From Paramesorhizobium sp049065735 (GTDB lineage Bacteria; Pseudomonadota; Alphaproteobacteria; Rhizobiales; Rhizobiaceae): DNA of 64,000 bases. The DNA lies in assembly GCF_049065735.1 (NCBI RefSeq), contig NZ_JBAKHD010000004.1:310001-374000 (forward strand). Direction: 5' to 3'. The notes below the pieces were generated by a model. It did no database searches. It worked only from the letters and a program-made list of their open reading frames with translations, and was not told the DNA's origin. Position numbers and translations under genes: made by a program. Positions 25,050 to 34,100 of the stretch are shown here, piece by piece (position 1 is the first letter of the stretch; each line of letters opens with the position of its first letter).

Positions 25050-25880
25050 TTACCCTTTCGCGATCCGATCAAACGCCATCAGCGTCTCGAGCAGACGCGG
25101 CATCTGGTCGAGCGGCACCATGTTCGGACCATCCGAAGGCGCGTTGTCGGGGTCTTCGTGGGTTTCGATGAAGATCCCCGCGACGCCCACGGCGACCGCT
25201 GCCCGCGCTAGCGTCTCGACGAATTCGCGCTGGCCGCCCGATGATCCGCCCTGCCCGCCCGGCTGCTGGACCGAATGGGTCGCGTCGAAGATAACAGGCG
25301 CGCCGAAGCCTGCCATGATCGGCAGGGAGCGCATGTCGGAGACGAGTGTGTTATAGCCGAAGGAAGCACCGCGCTCCGTCGCCAGCACGTTCGGGTTGCC
25401 GCTGTCCGTTACCTTGGCGATGACATTCTTCATGTCCCAGGGCGCGAGGAACTGGCCCTTCTTGATGTTGATTACCCGTCCGGTCTTGGCCGCCGCGATC
25501 AAGAGATCGGTCTGGCGGGAGAGGAAGGCGGGAATCTGCAGCACATCGACCACTTCGCCGACAATGGCGCATTGCTCTTCCGTGTGGATATCGGTGAGCA
25601 TCGGCAGGCCGAATTCTTTCTTGAGATCGGCGAAGACCTCCAGCGCTTTTTCCAAGCCCATACCGCGTTTGGCCGTTAGCGACGTGCGGTTGGCCTTGTC
25701 GAAGCTGGATTTGTAGACGAGGCCGATGCCCAGCTTCTGCGTCAATTCCTTCAGCGCACCTGCCATGTCGAAGGCGTGCTGGCGGCTTTCCATCTGGCAT
25801 GGCCCGGCGATGAGCGACAAGGGACCGGAATTCGAAAACGAGACCGAGCCTGCGGTAACGGTGGAGTTGGGAGAAGTCAT
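25050..25880 (-). CDS. kdsA: 3-deoxy-D-manno-octulosonate-8-phosphate synthase
   Basis: A 276-residue aldolase-fold enzyme that condenses arabinose-5-phosphate with phosphoenolpyruvate for lipopolysaccharide core. Motifs: LIAGPCQMESR at the first strand, YKSSFDKANRTS, MLTDIHTEEQCAIV, IPAFLSRQTDLL, IKKGQFLAPWDMKNV and FDATHSVQQPGG. ATG 25880 (MTSPNSTVT) is two bases from the VOC stop, so the two are coupled; an upstream extension would come from inside the VOC frame. PEP supplied by nearby enolase is its substrate, though the genes are separate units. Confidence 0.96.
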   Translation of the reverse strand: MTSPNSTVTAGSVSFSNSGPLSLIAGPCQMESRQHAFDMAGALKELTQKLGIGLVYKSSFDKANRTSLTAKRGMGLEKALEVFADLKKEFGLPMLTDIHTEEQCAIVGEVVDVLQIPAFLSRQTDLLIAAAKTGRVINIKKGQFLAPWDMKNVIAKVTDSGNPNVLATERGASFGYNTLVSDMRSLPIMAGFGAPVIFDATHSVQQPGGQGGSSGGQREFVETLARAAVAVGVAGIFIETHEDPDNAPSDGPNMVPLDQMPRLLETLMAFDRIAKG

Positions 25881-25881
25881 A

Positions 25882-26778
25882 TCATGCCTCGAATGCGAAT
25901 ATTGCGCCCTGCCCTTGGGCGCGATGAACGATGATGCGTGGCCCGCGTTTTTCGAATGCGACGCCATTGCCGGAAAGAAGGTCCTCGACCTTTTTCAGGT
26001 TGCTCACGGTGAAGACGATGCCTTGCAGACGCAGTCCCCGCTTGCCATGCGGCGCCTTGGCTCCAACGAAAGCCTCAAGCCCCTCCGGGGTCAGAACCGT
26101 TATATTGGCGTTGGCAGCGCGAATATCCATACCGAAGGAATGGGCGTTCACCTCCCGCTGGTTGATCACGTCCTGCAGCAGATACTGGAAATCGCTCGGG
26201 TTCGGCTCGCTCAGCACGATCTGGCGAATGGCAACAGCGCCATTTTCATGTCTTTGCAGCGCGCTGCGGTCCACGTCAGGTACATTCACCCGCTGGCAGG
26301 TGAAGAAGAACATATCGGGCGCGCGCAGATCGGCCGCGAAGGCGAGCCGGAAAGCCGCCTCATCCTCGTCTCCGTCAGGCGTGAGGAAAGGGCGCGAGAA
26401 GTCCAGGATACCCCCGGCCGAGACACCGGCGCTGGTGAAGGCGAGGTGATCGGCGCGCGCGTCCTCCGTCCCCATGACGAGGGCGGCAAAGCCTTCTTCA
26501 CCATTGCGGAAACGGTATGCGCGGTCGCGGGCGACGAAGACATTTCCGTCAATCGCCGCCCGCTCATAGGTTTCACGCTCGCCTATCGTCAGCGATTCGA
26601 GAAATGTGCCGTCCGCCAGATAGGTGCATACATTGACGGTGCCGAAGGGGTGCCTCCCCTCCGGCGCCACCGTGAAGCCCAATGTCGCAAGCCGCTCCCG
26701 CGCCACATCGAGGCTCGCCGTGGGAAGCACCAGATGGTCGACCGGGCGAGCCTTGCGTGACGGAGCGGGAGCCTGCAT
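25882..26778 (-). CDS. VOC-superfamily (glyoxalase-like) protein
   Basis: A 298-residue two-module glyoxalase-like protein, between pyrG and kdsA, where many rhizobia carry such a gene. The first module starts VDHLVLPTASLDVARERLATLGFTV, the standard beta-alpha opening with a metal-ligand histidine; the second shows a repeated pattern (GLRLQGIVFTVSNLKKVEDL). It lacks enough motifs to name an enzyme; glyoxalase and dioxygenase activities both occur in this superfamily. The stop lies one base from the kdsA start, and pyrG ends four bases upstream, so pyrG-VOC-kdsA is one operon. Confidence 0.84.
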   Translation of the reverse strand: MQAPAPSRKARPVDHLVLPTASLDVARERLATLGFTVAPEGRHPFGTVNVCTYLADGTFLESLTIGERETYERAAIDGNVFVARDRAYRFRNGEEGFAALVMGTEDARADHLAFTSAGVSAGGILDFSRPFLTPDGDEDEAAFRLAFAADLRAPDMFFFTCQRVNVPDVDRSALQRHENGAVAIRQIVLSEPNPSDFQYLLQDVINQREVNAHSFGMDIRAANANITVLTPEGLEAFVGAKAPHGKRGLRLQGIVFTVSNLKKVEDLLSGNGVAFEKRGPRIIVHRAQGQGAIFAFEA

Positions 26779-26782
26779 CGCG

Positions 26783-28411
26783 TCAGACGAGCCTGCTCTG
26801 CTCCACCGCCGCCGCGATGAAGGAGGCGAACAGCGGATGCGGCTCGAAGGGGCGGGATTTCAGCTCGGGGTGATACTGAACGCCGATGAACCACGGATGG
26901 TCAGGATATTCGACTGTCTCCGGCAGAACGCCATCCGGCGACATGCCCGAGAACACCAGCCCGGTTTCCTCCAGCCGCTCTTTGTAGTCGATATTGACCT
27001 CGTAGCGGTGGCGGTGGCGTTCGGAAATCTCCGGCGACCCGTAGATATCGGCAATGCGGGTTCCGGATTTCAAACGTGCTTCATACGCGCCGAGCCGCAT
27101 GGTGCCACCGAGATCGCCCGATTTCGAGCGCTTCTCCAGCATGTTGCCCTTCAACCATTCGGTCATCAGGCCGACGACCGGCTCGTTGGTGGGGCCGAAC
27201 TCGGTGGAGGATGCCTGTTCGATGCCCGCCAGATTGCGCGCCGCCTCGATGCAGGCCATCTGCATGCCGAAGCAGATGCCGAAATAGGGCACCTTGCGCT
27301 CGCGGGCGAATTTCGCCGCCAGGATCTTGCCTTCCGAGCCGCGCTCGCCGAACCCGCCCGGCACAAGGATGCCATGCACTTTTTCGAGGTGCGGGGCCGG
27401 GTCCTCCTGTTCGAACACTTCCGATTCGATCCAGTCGAGATTGACCTTCACCCGGTTGGCTATGCCGCCATGATGCAGCGCCTCGATGAGGGACTTATAA
27501 GCATCCTTGAGGCCGGTATATTTGCCAACGATGGCGATGGTCACTTCGCCTTCCGGGTTATGGACGCGGTCGGAAACCTCCTTCCAGCGCTCCATGCGCG
27601 GCTTCGGCGCCGGATCGATGCCGAAGGCCGCCAGCACTTCCGAGTCGAGCCCTTCCGCATGGTATGCGGTCGGCACGTCATAGATGCTTGCCACATCCAG
27701 CGCCTGAATGACCGCCGAAGGCCGCACATTGCAGAACAGCGACAGCTTGCGGCGCTCCGATTCCGGGATGGGCCGGTCCGCGCGCACCAGAAGAATATCC
27801 GGCGCAATGCCGATGGAGCGCAGTTCCTTGACCGAATGCTGCGTCGGCTTGGTCTTGAGCTCGCCCGCCGCCGGGATATAGGGCATCAGCGTCAGATGGA
27901 TATAGACGGCGCTGCCGCGCGGCAACTCGTTGCCGAGCTGACGGATGGCTTCCAGGAAAGGCATCGCCTCGATATCGCCGACCGTGCCGCCGATTTCGCA
28001 CAGCACGAAATCGAAATCCTCATTGCCTTCAGTGATGAAGTTCTTGATCTCGTCGGTGACGTGCGGAATGACCTGGACGGTCGCGCCCAGATAATCGCCG
28101 CGGCGTTCCTTCTCGATGATGTTGCGGTAGATGCGGCCCGTGGTGATGTTGTCCTGCCTGTTGGCAGGACGCCCGGTGAACCGTTCGTAATGCCCAAGAT
28201 CGAGGTCGGTCTCCGCCCCGTCATCCGTCACGAACACCTCACCATGCTGGTAAGGCGACATCGTGCCCGGATCGACATTGAGATATGGGTCAAGCTTCCT
28301 GATGCGCACACGGTAGCCGCGTGCCTGCAGGAGAGCCGCAAGTGCTGCGGCAGCGATGCCTTTTCCAAGGGAAGAAACCACGCCGCCAGTGATGAATACA
28401 TATCGCGCCAT
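26783..28411 (-). CDS. pyrG: CTP synthase
   Basis: A 542-residue enzyme forming CTP from UTP and glutamine. The N-terminal synthase domain shows YVFITGGVVSSLGKGIAAA and the UTP/CTP-binding DPYLNVDPGTMSPYQHGE. The C-terminal class I glutamine amidotransferase carries GGFGERGSEGK and the nucleophile in FGICFGMQMACIE, with HPELKSRPFEPHP for the catalytic His/Glu. First gene of a pyrG-VOC-kdsA unit. The 328-base region upstream (28412-28739) has no gene; it holds a decayed MITE-like element and the terminator of the L,D-transpeptidase. Confidence 0.98.
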   Translation of the reverse strand: MARYVFITGGVVSSLGKGIAAAALAALLQARGYRVRIRKLDPYLNVDPGTMSPYQHGEVFVTDDGAETDLDLGHYERFTGRPANRQDNITTGRIYRNIIEKERRGDYLGATVQVIPHVTDEIKNFITEGNEDFDFVLCEIGGTVGDIEAMPFLEAIRQLGNELPRGSAVYIHLTLMPYIPAAGELKTKPTQHSVKELRSIGIAPDILLVRADRPIPESERRKLSLFCNVRPSAVIQALDVASIYDVPTAYHAEGLDSEVLAAFGIDPAPKPRMERWKEVSDRVHNPEGEVTIAIVGKYTGLKDAYKSLIEALHHGGIANRVKVNLDWIESEVFEQEDPAPHLEKVHGILVPGGFGERGSEGKILAAKFARERKVPYFGICFGMQMACIEAARNLAGIEQASSTEFGPTNEPVVGLMTEWLKGNMLEKRSKSGDLGGTMRLGAYEARLKSGTRIADIYGSPEISERHRHRYEVNIDYKERLEETGLVFSGMSPDGVLPETVEYPDHPWFIGVQYHPELKSRPFEPHPLFASFIAAAVEQSRLV

Positions 28412-28569
28412 GGGCTTACGTCGTTAGACCCTCCTGATCGATTCCGCCACAAAAAAATCGTCCCCGGCGGCATTTTCCACCGGGTTCGTTTCATGACGCT
28501 AATTTACTCGTTGCTTTTAAAGCTGGCTATAACTCTTTGTTTTTCTTGGCTAAGCACAGCCATTTCACA

Positions 28570-28673
28570 CGTCATTCTCGGGCCTGTCCCGAGAATCTAC
28601 GACGCTGAAAAACCAATGGCCGTCCTGACTAGCCTCACCATCGCAGATATCAGGGACAAGCCAGAGGATGGCG
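28570..28673. repeat. MITE-like palindromic element, decayed copy
   Basis: Starts CGTCATTCTCGGGCCTGTCC, contains GAAAAACCAATGGCCGTCC, and ends in a degenerate match to the other end (CAGGGACAAGCCAGAGGATG). It is the same element as the intact 107-base copy at 59321-59427, whose ends are perfect 13-base inverted repeats. Confidence 0.75.
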
Positions 28674-28690
28674 GTGGAGCCGATAGCAGC

Positions 28691-28716
28691 AAAAAAGCCG
28701 GGCCTGAACCCGGCTT
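28691..28716 (-). terminator. Rho-independent terminator after L,D-transpeptidase
   Basis: On the minus strand AAGCCGGG, a TTCAGG loop, CCCGGCTT and a run of T (six on the top-strand complement, 28691-28696). It is 24 bases past the L,D-transpeptidase stop. Stem and tail are canonical. Confidence 0.88.
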
Positions 28717-28739
28717 TCGACTTGGCTGTAAATGACCAA

Positions 28740-29444
28740 TCAGCGGACGATGACTTCGGTGCCGACATCCACGCGATTGTAGAGATCCATCACATGCTCG
28801 TTGACCATGCGGAAGCAGCCGTTGGAAGCGGAGCTGCCGATCGTCCAGGGCTGGGTGGTGCCGTGGATGCGGATATAAGTGTCCTTGTTGCCTTGTGTAA
28901 GATAGAGCGCGCGGGCGCCGAGCGGGTTGCCGGGGCCGCCATCCATGCCGTCCTTGTACCTGGCATATTGTGCCGGGCTGCGCTCGATCATTTCCTTGGT
29001 GGGAATCCAGCGCGGCCATTCGCGCTTGGTCCCGATGACGGCGGTGCCCTTCCATTGCAGCCCTTCCTTGCCGACCGCGATGCCGTAGCGGCGCGCGGTG
29101 GTGGAGGACTCGACGAGATAGAGGAACTTCTGTCTCGGGTCGATCACGATTGTTCCGGGCTTGTAGCCGGAAAACGCCACTTCCTGCGGCATGTATTTCG
29201 GATCGATGTTGTATTTGTTGCGTGCCGTCGAAGCCTTGCTCTGCTGCGCTCCACTCTTCTTGCGAGCCTGCGGCTTCTTGGCTGGCGATTCCTTGCTGCC
29301 GGTGGCGAGAGAAACTTCCTTGAGCAGCGCATCGGCGCCGACGGTTGCCCTGGTGGTGGCGCTCTGGACGGCGGGCTGCGCCATCGCGGGAACAGTCAGA
29401 CACAGTCCCGCGACACTCGCGAGGAGGACAAGGCGTGAAAACAT
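28740..29444 (-). CDS. Secreted L,D-transpeptidase (YkuD, short form)
   Basis: 234 residues. A signal peptide (MFSRLVLLASVAGLCLTVPA, cleavage after AMA) sends it to the periplasm. A Lys/Ser-rich segment (about 45-75) precedes the YkuD domain. The catalytic motif is H194 in RIHGTTQPW with S-x-x-x-N-G-C at SSASNGCFRM (C210). Members form 3-3 cross-links or attach proteins to peptidoglycan. ATG 29444 is chosen because it gives the signal peptide and has AGGGG eight bases upstream. A canonical terminator follows, so it is monocistronic. A second, larger L,D-transpeptidase lies at 43.6 kb. Confidence 0.93.
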   Translation of the reverse strand: MFSRLVLLASVAGLCLTVPAMAQPAVQSATTRATVGADALLKEVSLATGSKESPAKKPQARKKSGAQQSKASTARNKYNIDPKYMPQEVAFSGYKPGTIVIDPRQKFLYLVESSTTARRYGIAVGKEGLQWKGTAVIGTKREWPRWIPTKEMIERSPAQYARYKDGMDGGPGNPLGARALYLTQGNKDTYIRIHGTTQPWTIGSSASNGCFRMVNEHVMDLYNRVDVGTEVIVR

Positions 29445-29658
29445 GGGATTACCCCTGGAAAGAATGAGACCTGGCAAGCCGGGGCGGATCGGGAAAATCT
29501 CGGATACCGGCCTTTTGATTTCAGATACGCCAAACATGTTTTTCACTCAACGCACAATCTTTGTGATCAAGGGAAATGGGCCTGATGTATGGCCCGGCTG
29601 CAACACTTAGGCTCTCCGACAATTCACATCAGTAATACGAAACATATTAAAAAAGATT

Positions 29659-29688
29659 AAAAGCCCATCGATACTTCGACGGGCTTTT
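29659..29688 (-). terminator. Terminator after secG
   Basis: AAAAGCCC(A)TCG ... CGACGGGCTTTT with a short loop; A/T runs on both sides allow it to stop transcription from either direction. It is 36 bases past the secG stop and upstream of the L,D-transpeptidase promoter region. The 279-base gap 29445-29723 has no other feature. Confidence 0.8.
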
Positions 29689-29723
29689 AATTATTTCAGG
29701 CAAAGCCGTTAATACTTACGGCC

Positions 29724-30161
29724 CTACTGTGAATTGGGAACCGTTTCTGCGGGTTTCTCGGGCGTTGCTTGCGAAGGCGTCGCCGGTTGAGCCGGAGCCG
29801 TACCCGCCGGAGGGGTGGGCTGCGACGACGCGCCGCCCAACTGGTTGAGGACGCCGCCAGAACCCGGGGTAGCAGGAGTGGTCTGGCCGGGAACCGCAGC
29901 CGGGATACGGTCGAGGATATTGCTTGCACCGCCGCCGCGATGCGCCATGACGCCGAGGATGATGGAGGTGGCGAAGAAAGCAGCCGCCAGGATCGCCGTC
30001 GTCCGCGTCAGGGCGTTGGCCGCGCCGCGCGCGGTCATGAAGCCGGAGCCGCCGCCGATGCCGAGCCCGCCGCCTTCGGAGCGCTGGATGAGCACCACGC
30101 CGACGAGCGCGATGACAATCAGGAGATGGATCACAATGATGATAGGCTGCAGGGATTGCAT
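29724..30161 (-). CDS. secG: Preprotein translocase subunit SecG
   Basis: A 145-residue membrane protein of the SecYEG channel. The N-terminal helix (PIIIVIHLLIVIALVGVVLI) is followed by the family signature QRSEGGGLGIGGGSGFM, and a second helix (RTTAILAAAFFATSIILGVM). The C-terminal half, about residues 90-145, is a low-complexity Pro/Thr/Ala/Gln tail, usual in rhizobial SecG. ATG 30161 (MQSLQPIII) is chosen on family fit. It lies 97 bases downstream of the tpiA stop in the same direction, a conserved pair. A terminator follows. Confidence 0.95.
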   Translation of the reverse strand: MQSLQPIIIVIHLLIVIALVGVVLIQRSEGGGLGIGGGSGFMTARGAANALTRTTAILAAAFFATSIILGVMAHRGGGASNILDRIPAAVPGQTTPATPGSGGVLNQLGGASSQPTPPAGTAPAQPATPSQATPEKPAETVPNSQ

Positions 30162-30258
30162 GGAAATGAATCTGCTTTCTCGCTTTGGATGGCGCTCTTT
30201 ACACTCTATTGCCGGATAATCCAAGCCGTATCAGGGGTGAAATGCGGCATTTCCTCGT

Positions 30259-31026
30259 CTATAAGCTGGTATAAGCGTGGCAAATAGCGAGGAAATCCGC
30301 CGCTTTCAAGCTCGCTCCACCAACCAGCGCGCCATCGACATTTATCACTCCGAGAAGCTCGACTGCGTTCGAAGGCTTCACGGACCCGCCATAGAGGAGG
30401 CGGAGTTTTGCGCCCTCCTCGCCGAACCGCGCGATCAGCTCGCTGCGCATGAAGGCGTGGGCCTTTTCCACATCGTCCGCCGTGGGCGTCAGGCCGGTAC
30501 CGATGGCCCAGACCGGCTCATAGGCGATGATCGTCGTCTCAGCTGTCACCCCATCGGGCAGCGAGCCCGCGAGTTGGCGGCCCACTACGTCAAGCGTCTG
30601 CCCGGCCTCACGCTCTGCCGCCGTTTCGCCGACACAGACAATGGCCGTCAGCCCCGCCTTCCATGCGGCCTCGGTCTTGGCGCGCACCAGCGCGTCGGTT
30701 TCATGGTGATCGGTGCGCCGCTCGGAGTGGCCGACGATGACGTAATCCGCGCCCGCCTCCTCCAGCATGGCGGCGGAGATGTCGCCCGTATGCGCGCCCG
30801 TTTCCTTCATATGGCAGTCCTGCCCGCCAAGGCCGACCGGCGTGCCGGCGAGCACTTCGGCCGCGCGGGAGATAAGGGTTGCGGGAACGCAGATGACGGT
30901 GTCGATCTTGACGGCCAGATCGCCGGAACCGATCCCGGCGGCGATGGCGCGCAGTTCTGCGAGTGCCTCCCCCGTGCCGTTCATTTTCCAATTGCCGGCG
31001 ACCATTGGACGGATGGCTGGGGTCAT
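30259..31026 (-). CDS. tpiA: Triose-phosphate isomerase
   Basis: A 255-residue TIM barrel interconverting dihydroxyacetone phosphate and glyceraldehyde-3-phosphate. Motifs: VAGNWKMNGTG with the substrate lysine, YVIVGHSERR with the catalytic histidine, IAYEPVWAIGTGLTPT with the catalytic glutamate, and LLYGGSVKPSNAVEL. ATG 31026 (MTPAIRPMVAG) is preferred; an upstream in-frame extension lacks conservation. It is divergent from ppiD, with about 154 bases between for two promoters, and leads into secG. Confidence 0.97.
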   Translation of the reverse strand: MTPAIRPMVAGNWKMNGTGEALAELRAIAAGIGSGDLAVKIDTVICVPATLISRAAEVLAGTPVGLGGQDCHMKETGAHTGDISAAMLEEAGADYVIVGHSERRTDHHETDALVRAKTEAAWKAGLTAIVCVGETAAEREAGQTLDVVGRQLAGSLPDGVTAETTIIAYEPVWAIGTGLTPTADDVEKAHAFMRSELIARFGEEGAKLRLLYGGSVKPSNAVELLGVINVDGALVGGASLKAADFLAICHAYTSL

Positions 31027-31180
31027 TGCATCACTCCTCCCTGATGTTTTTTCTTTCGCCTGACTATCAAATCCCTGATGCAATGCAAGTTTGCCGCGAT
31101 TCAATGAATCCTTGATCCCGGCTCGGCTTAAGGCTATCCGGAATTTTCAATGTGACATCTCTTAAAGCCAGGATAGTCCT

Positions 31181-33067
31181 ATGCTCGACAGTTTGCGTAA
31201 TGCCGCCCGCTCCTGGGTCGCCAAGCTTCTTCTCGGAGTCCTGGTGTTGAGTTTCGCCGCCTGGGGCATTGCCGATGTATTCCGCAGCGATATGAGCGGC
31301 AATGCGGTTCTCTCCGCCGGCAGGTCCGAAGTGACTCCGACGCAGTTCCGCCTGGCCTATGACCGGCAGCTGATGGCGCTGTCGCAGCAGTTCGGCCAGC
31401 GGCTGACGCGCGACCAGGCGCAGGCTTTCGGCATTACCAACCAGGTGCTCGCCCAGCTCGCCGCTGGTGTCGTTCTCGACGAGGAAGCCCGGCAGATGAA
31501 GCTCGGCCTCTCGGAAGACCGGCTGCTGCAGCTGACCGCGCAGGACCCCGCCTTCCAGAATGGCGCCGGCCAGTTCGACCGGACGCGCTTCCTCGATGTG
31601 CTGCGCCAGGTCGGCATGACGCCGGACGATTACCTGAAGAATCGCGCCGAGATCGCGCGCCGCCAGCAGATCGTCGAGGCCGTCTCCGATGGCGTGCAGG
31701 CGCCCGCCACGCTTCTGAAAGCGCTGGCGCTCTATCAGGGTGAAAGCCGGACGATCGATTATGTCACCGTGCCCCTCTCCAGTGCCGGCACGATCCCCAA
31801 CCCGTCCGACAGCGATCTCAAGACCTATTTCGACGCGCATTTGAGCGAATACCGCGCGCCTGAATATCGCAAGATCACCTATGTGAAACTGACGCCCGAG
31901 GACATCGCCAACCTCCCTTCCGTCACGCCGGAAGAGATCAAGGCCTATTACGACAAGAACATCAACCTTTACACGACGCCCGAGACCCGGACGATCCAGC
32001 AGCTGACCTTCCCCGATGCCGCCGCCGCCAAGGCCGCGCATGACAAGATCGCCGCCGGCACCTCCTTCGACGATCTCATCAAGGAGCAGGGCAAGACGGA
32101 ACAGGATGTGACGCTGGGCACCTATACCAAGGACGCGCTTCCCGAGAAGCCCATCGCCGATGCCGCCTTTGCGCTTCCCCAGGGCGGCGTAAGCGATGTG
32201 GTGACCGGAGCGTTCGGCCCGGTGATCCTGCGCGTCACCGCCATCACCCCCCAAAATGTGAAGCCGCTTGCCGAAGTCGAGGCGGATATCCGCAAGACCA
32301 TCGCCGTATCCGCGGCAATGAATGAAATCCCCGCCATCCATGACCATTACGAGGATGAACGCTCGTCCGGCATGACGATGGCCGACGCGGCGTCGAAGCT
32401 GAACCTGAAGGCGGTGACTGTCGCCGCCGTAGACAAGGACGGCAACGGCCCGGATGGCAAGCCGGTCGATGTGCCGGAAAAGCAGCGTCTCCTCCCCGCA
32501 GCCTTCCAGACCGACGCCGGCGTCGACAATGACGCGCTGACTGTCGGCAACAATGGCTATATCTGGTATCAGGTCGACAGCGTCACCCCTGCCCGCGACC
32601 GTACGCTGGACGAAGTCAAGGACAAGGTGATCGAGCAGTGGAAGGCCGAAGAGGCGGAGAAGCGCCTGACCGCCAAGGTCGAGGAGTTGAAGAAGCGTCT
32701 CGACGGCGGTGCGACCATTGACCAACTCGCCACGGAATTGAACCTGCCGAAGCAGACCAAGCGCGGCATCACCCGCGTCGGCAACGATACCGAGCTCGGG
32801 ACCGAAGCCGTGGCCCAGGTGTTCAGCGGCCCGAACGGCACGGCCGGCATTGCCCCTGCCGCGACTGACGGAGCGCAGATCGTGTTCAAGGTCGTTGATG
32901 CGGTCGAGCCTGCCGCCGCCGGACCGGAGTCCATCCCGGCCAACGAGCGCGACGGCCTTTCCGCCCGCCTTTCCGACGATCTTCTCGATCAGCTGGTCGC
33001 CAAGCTGCAGACGCAATACCCTGTCAGCGTCAACCAGACCGCCGTTGACCGCGCATTGGCCTTTTGA
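31181..33067 (+). CDS. PpiD/SurA-like periplasmic peptidyl-prolyl isomerase
   Basis: A 628-residue inner-membrane-anchored chaperone. A single helix at about residues 13-33 (LLLGVLVLSFAAWGIADVF) anchors a large periplasmic part. A SurA-like N-terminal chaperone region is followed by a parvulin-type PPIC domain around residues 260-370 (RTIQQLTFPDAAAAKAAHDK, GTYTKDALPEKPIADAAFAL) and a helical C-terminal part. It helps fold outer-membrane and periplasmic proteins leaving SecYEG, whose SecG is encoded nearby on the other strand. Its TGA is part of the ribosome-binding site of trpD (TTTTGAGGACCCC). Confidence 0.93.
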   Translation: MLDSLRNAARSWVAKLLLGVLVLSFAAWGIADVFRSDMSGNAVLSAGRSEVTPTQFRLAYDRQLMALSQQFGQRLTRDQAQAFGITNQVLAQLAAGVVLDEEARQMKLGLSEDRLLQLTAQDPAFQNGAGQFDRTRFLDVLRQVGMTPDDYLKNRAEIARRQQIVEAVSDGVQAPATLLKALALYQGESRTIDYVTVPLSSAGTIPNPSDSDLKTYFDAHLSEYRAPEYRKITYVKLTPEDIANLPSVTPEEIKAYYDKNINLYTTPETRTIQQLTFPDAAAAKAAHDKIAAGTSFDDLIKEQGKTEQDVTLGTYTKDALPEKPIADAAFALPQGGVSDVVTGAFGPVILRVTAITPQNVKPLAEVEADIRKTIAVSAAMNEIPAIHDHYEDERSSGMTMADAASKLNLKAVTVAAVDKDGNGPDGKPVDVPEKQRLLPAAFQTDAGVDNDALTVGNNGYIWYQVDSVTPARDRTLDEVKDKVIEQWKAEEAEKRLTAKVEELKKRLDGGATIDQLATELNLPKQTKRGITRVGNDTELGTEAVAQVFSGPNGTAGIAPAATDGAQIVFKVVDAVEPAAAGPESIPANERDGLSARLSDDLLDQLVAKLQTQYPVSVNQTAVDRALAF

Positions 33068-33074
33068 GGACCCC

Positions 33075-34097
33075 ATGGCTGATTTGAAGACTCACATCGG
33101 CAAGGTCGCGCTAGGCACACCCCTTACCCGGACGGAGGCGGAGGAAGCCTTCGGCATCATGATGTCCGGCGAGGCGACGCCTTCGCAGATCGGCGGCTTC
33201 CTGATGGCGCTGCGCGTGCGCGGCGAAACGGTGGACGAGATCGCGGGCGCCGTCGCCGCCATGCGCGCCAAGATGCTGCCGGTGGAAGCCCCTGACGATG
33301 CCGTGGATATCGTCGGGACCGGCGGCGACCAGTCCGGCTCCTACAATGTCTCCACCTGCTCCGCCTTCGTGGTGGCGGGCGCGGGCGTGCCGGTGGCCAA
33401 GCACGGCAACCGCGCGCTTTCCTCGAAATCCGGCGCGGCGGACACGCTTGCCGCCCTCGGCATCAATATCGAAGCCGGGCCGGAGCTGATTTCCACTTGC
33501 ATCAGCGAGACCGGGCTTGGCTTCATGTTCGCCCCCTCGCACCATTCGGCGATGCGCCATGTCGGCCCGAGCCGCGTCGAGCTCGGCACCCGCACGATCT
33601 TCAATTTGCTGGGACCGCTCTCCAGCCCGGCGGGAGTTAAGCGCCAGCTCGTCGGCGTCTTCGCGCGCCAGTGGGTGGAGCCTCTCGCCCATGTGCTGAA
33701 AGAGCTCGGCTCGCAGACGGTCTGGGTCGTCCACGGCGACGGGCTCGACGAGATGACGACCTCGGGCACCACCCATGTGGCGGCGCTTGAGAATGGCGAG
33801 ATCAGGACGTTCGAGATCACGCCTGAAAGCGTTGGCCTGCGCCGCGCCGACCCGGCGGAATTGAAGGGCGGCGATGCCGTGCATAATGCCGAGGCGCTGC
33901 GCGCCGTGCTCGAAGGGGCCAAGGGCGCCTTCCGTGACATCACGCTTTTGAATTCAGGCGCGGCGCTGGTGATCGCGGGCAAGGCTGCGGATATCGAGGA
34001 AGGAATCACCCTCGCCGCCCATTCCATCGACAGCGGGGCCGCGAATGCGGTATTAGAGAAGCTGGTTGCCGTATCCAATCGCGGAGGCGCTGTGTGA
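33075..34097 (+). CDS. trpD: Anthranilate phosphoribosyltransferase
   Basis: A 340-residue enzyme that joins anthranilate to phosphoribosyl pyrophosphate. Motifs: DIVGTGGDQSGSYNVSTCSA, VAKHGNRALSSKSGAADTLA and the metal-binding HGDGLDEMTTSG. ATG 33075 has GAGGA four to eight bases before it, overlapping the ppiD stop. Length is normal. It is followed by trpC three bases after its stop; the glutamine-amidotransferase and synthase components of anthranilate synthesis are not in the window, as expected where trpEG lies elsewhere. Confidence 0.97.
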   Translation: MADLKTHIGKVALGTPLTRTEAEEAFGIMMSGEATPSQIGGFLMALRVRGETVDEIAGAVAAMRAKMLPVEAPDDAVDIVGTGGDQSGSYNVSTCSAFVVAGAGVPVAKHGNRALSSKSGAADTLAALGINIEAGPELISTCISETGLGFMFAPSHHSAMRHVGPSRVELGTRTIFNLLGPLSSPAGVKRQLVGVFARQWVEPLAHVLKELGSQTVWVVHGDGLDEMTTSGTTHVAALENGEIRTFEITPESVGLRRADPAELKGGDAVHNAEALRAVLEGAKGAFRDITLLNSGAALVIAGKAADIEEGITLAAHSIDSGAANAVLEKLVAVSNRGGAV

Positions 34098-34100
34098 GCC

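Noticed and set aside
26624..28735. 703-codon plus-strand frame opposite pyrG
   Set aside because: Antisense to CTP synthase with all motifs; no domain recognised in the plus-strand frame.
31067..33076. 669-codon minus-strand frame opposite ppiD
   Set aside because: Antisense shadow; the plus strand has the parvulin domain and a good start and stop context.
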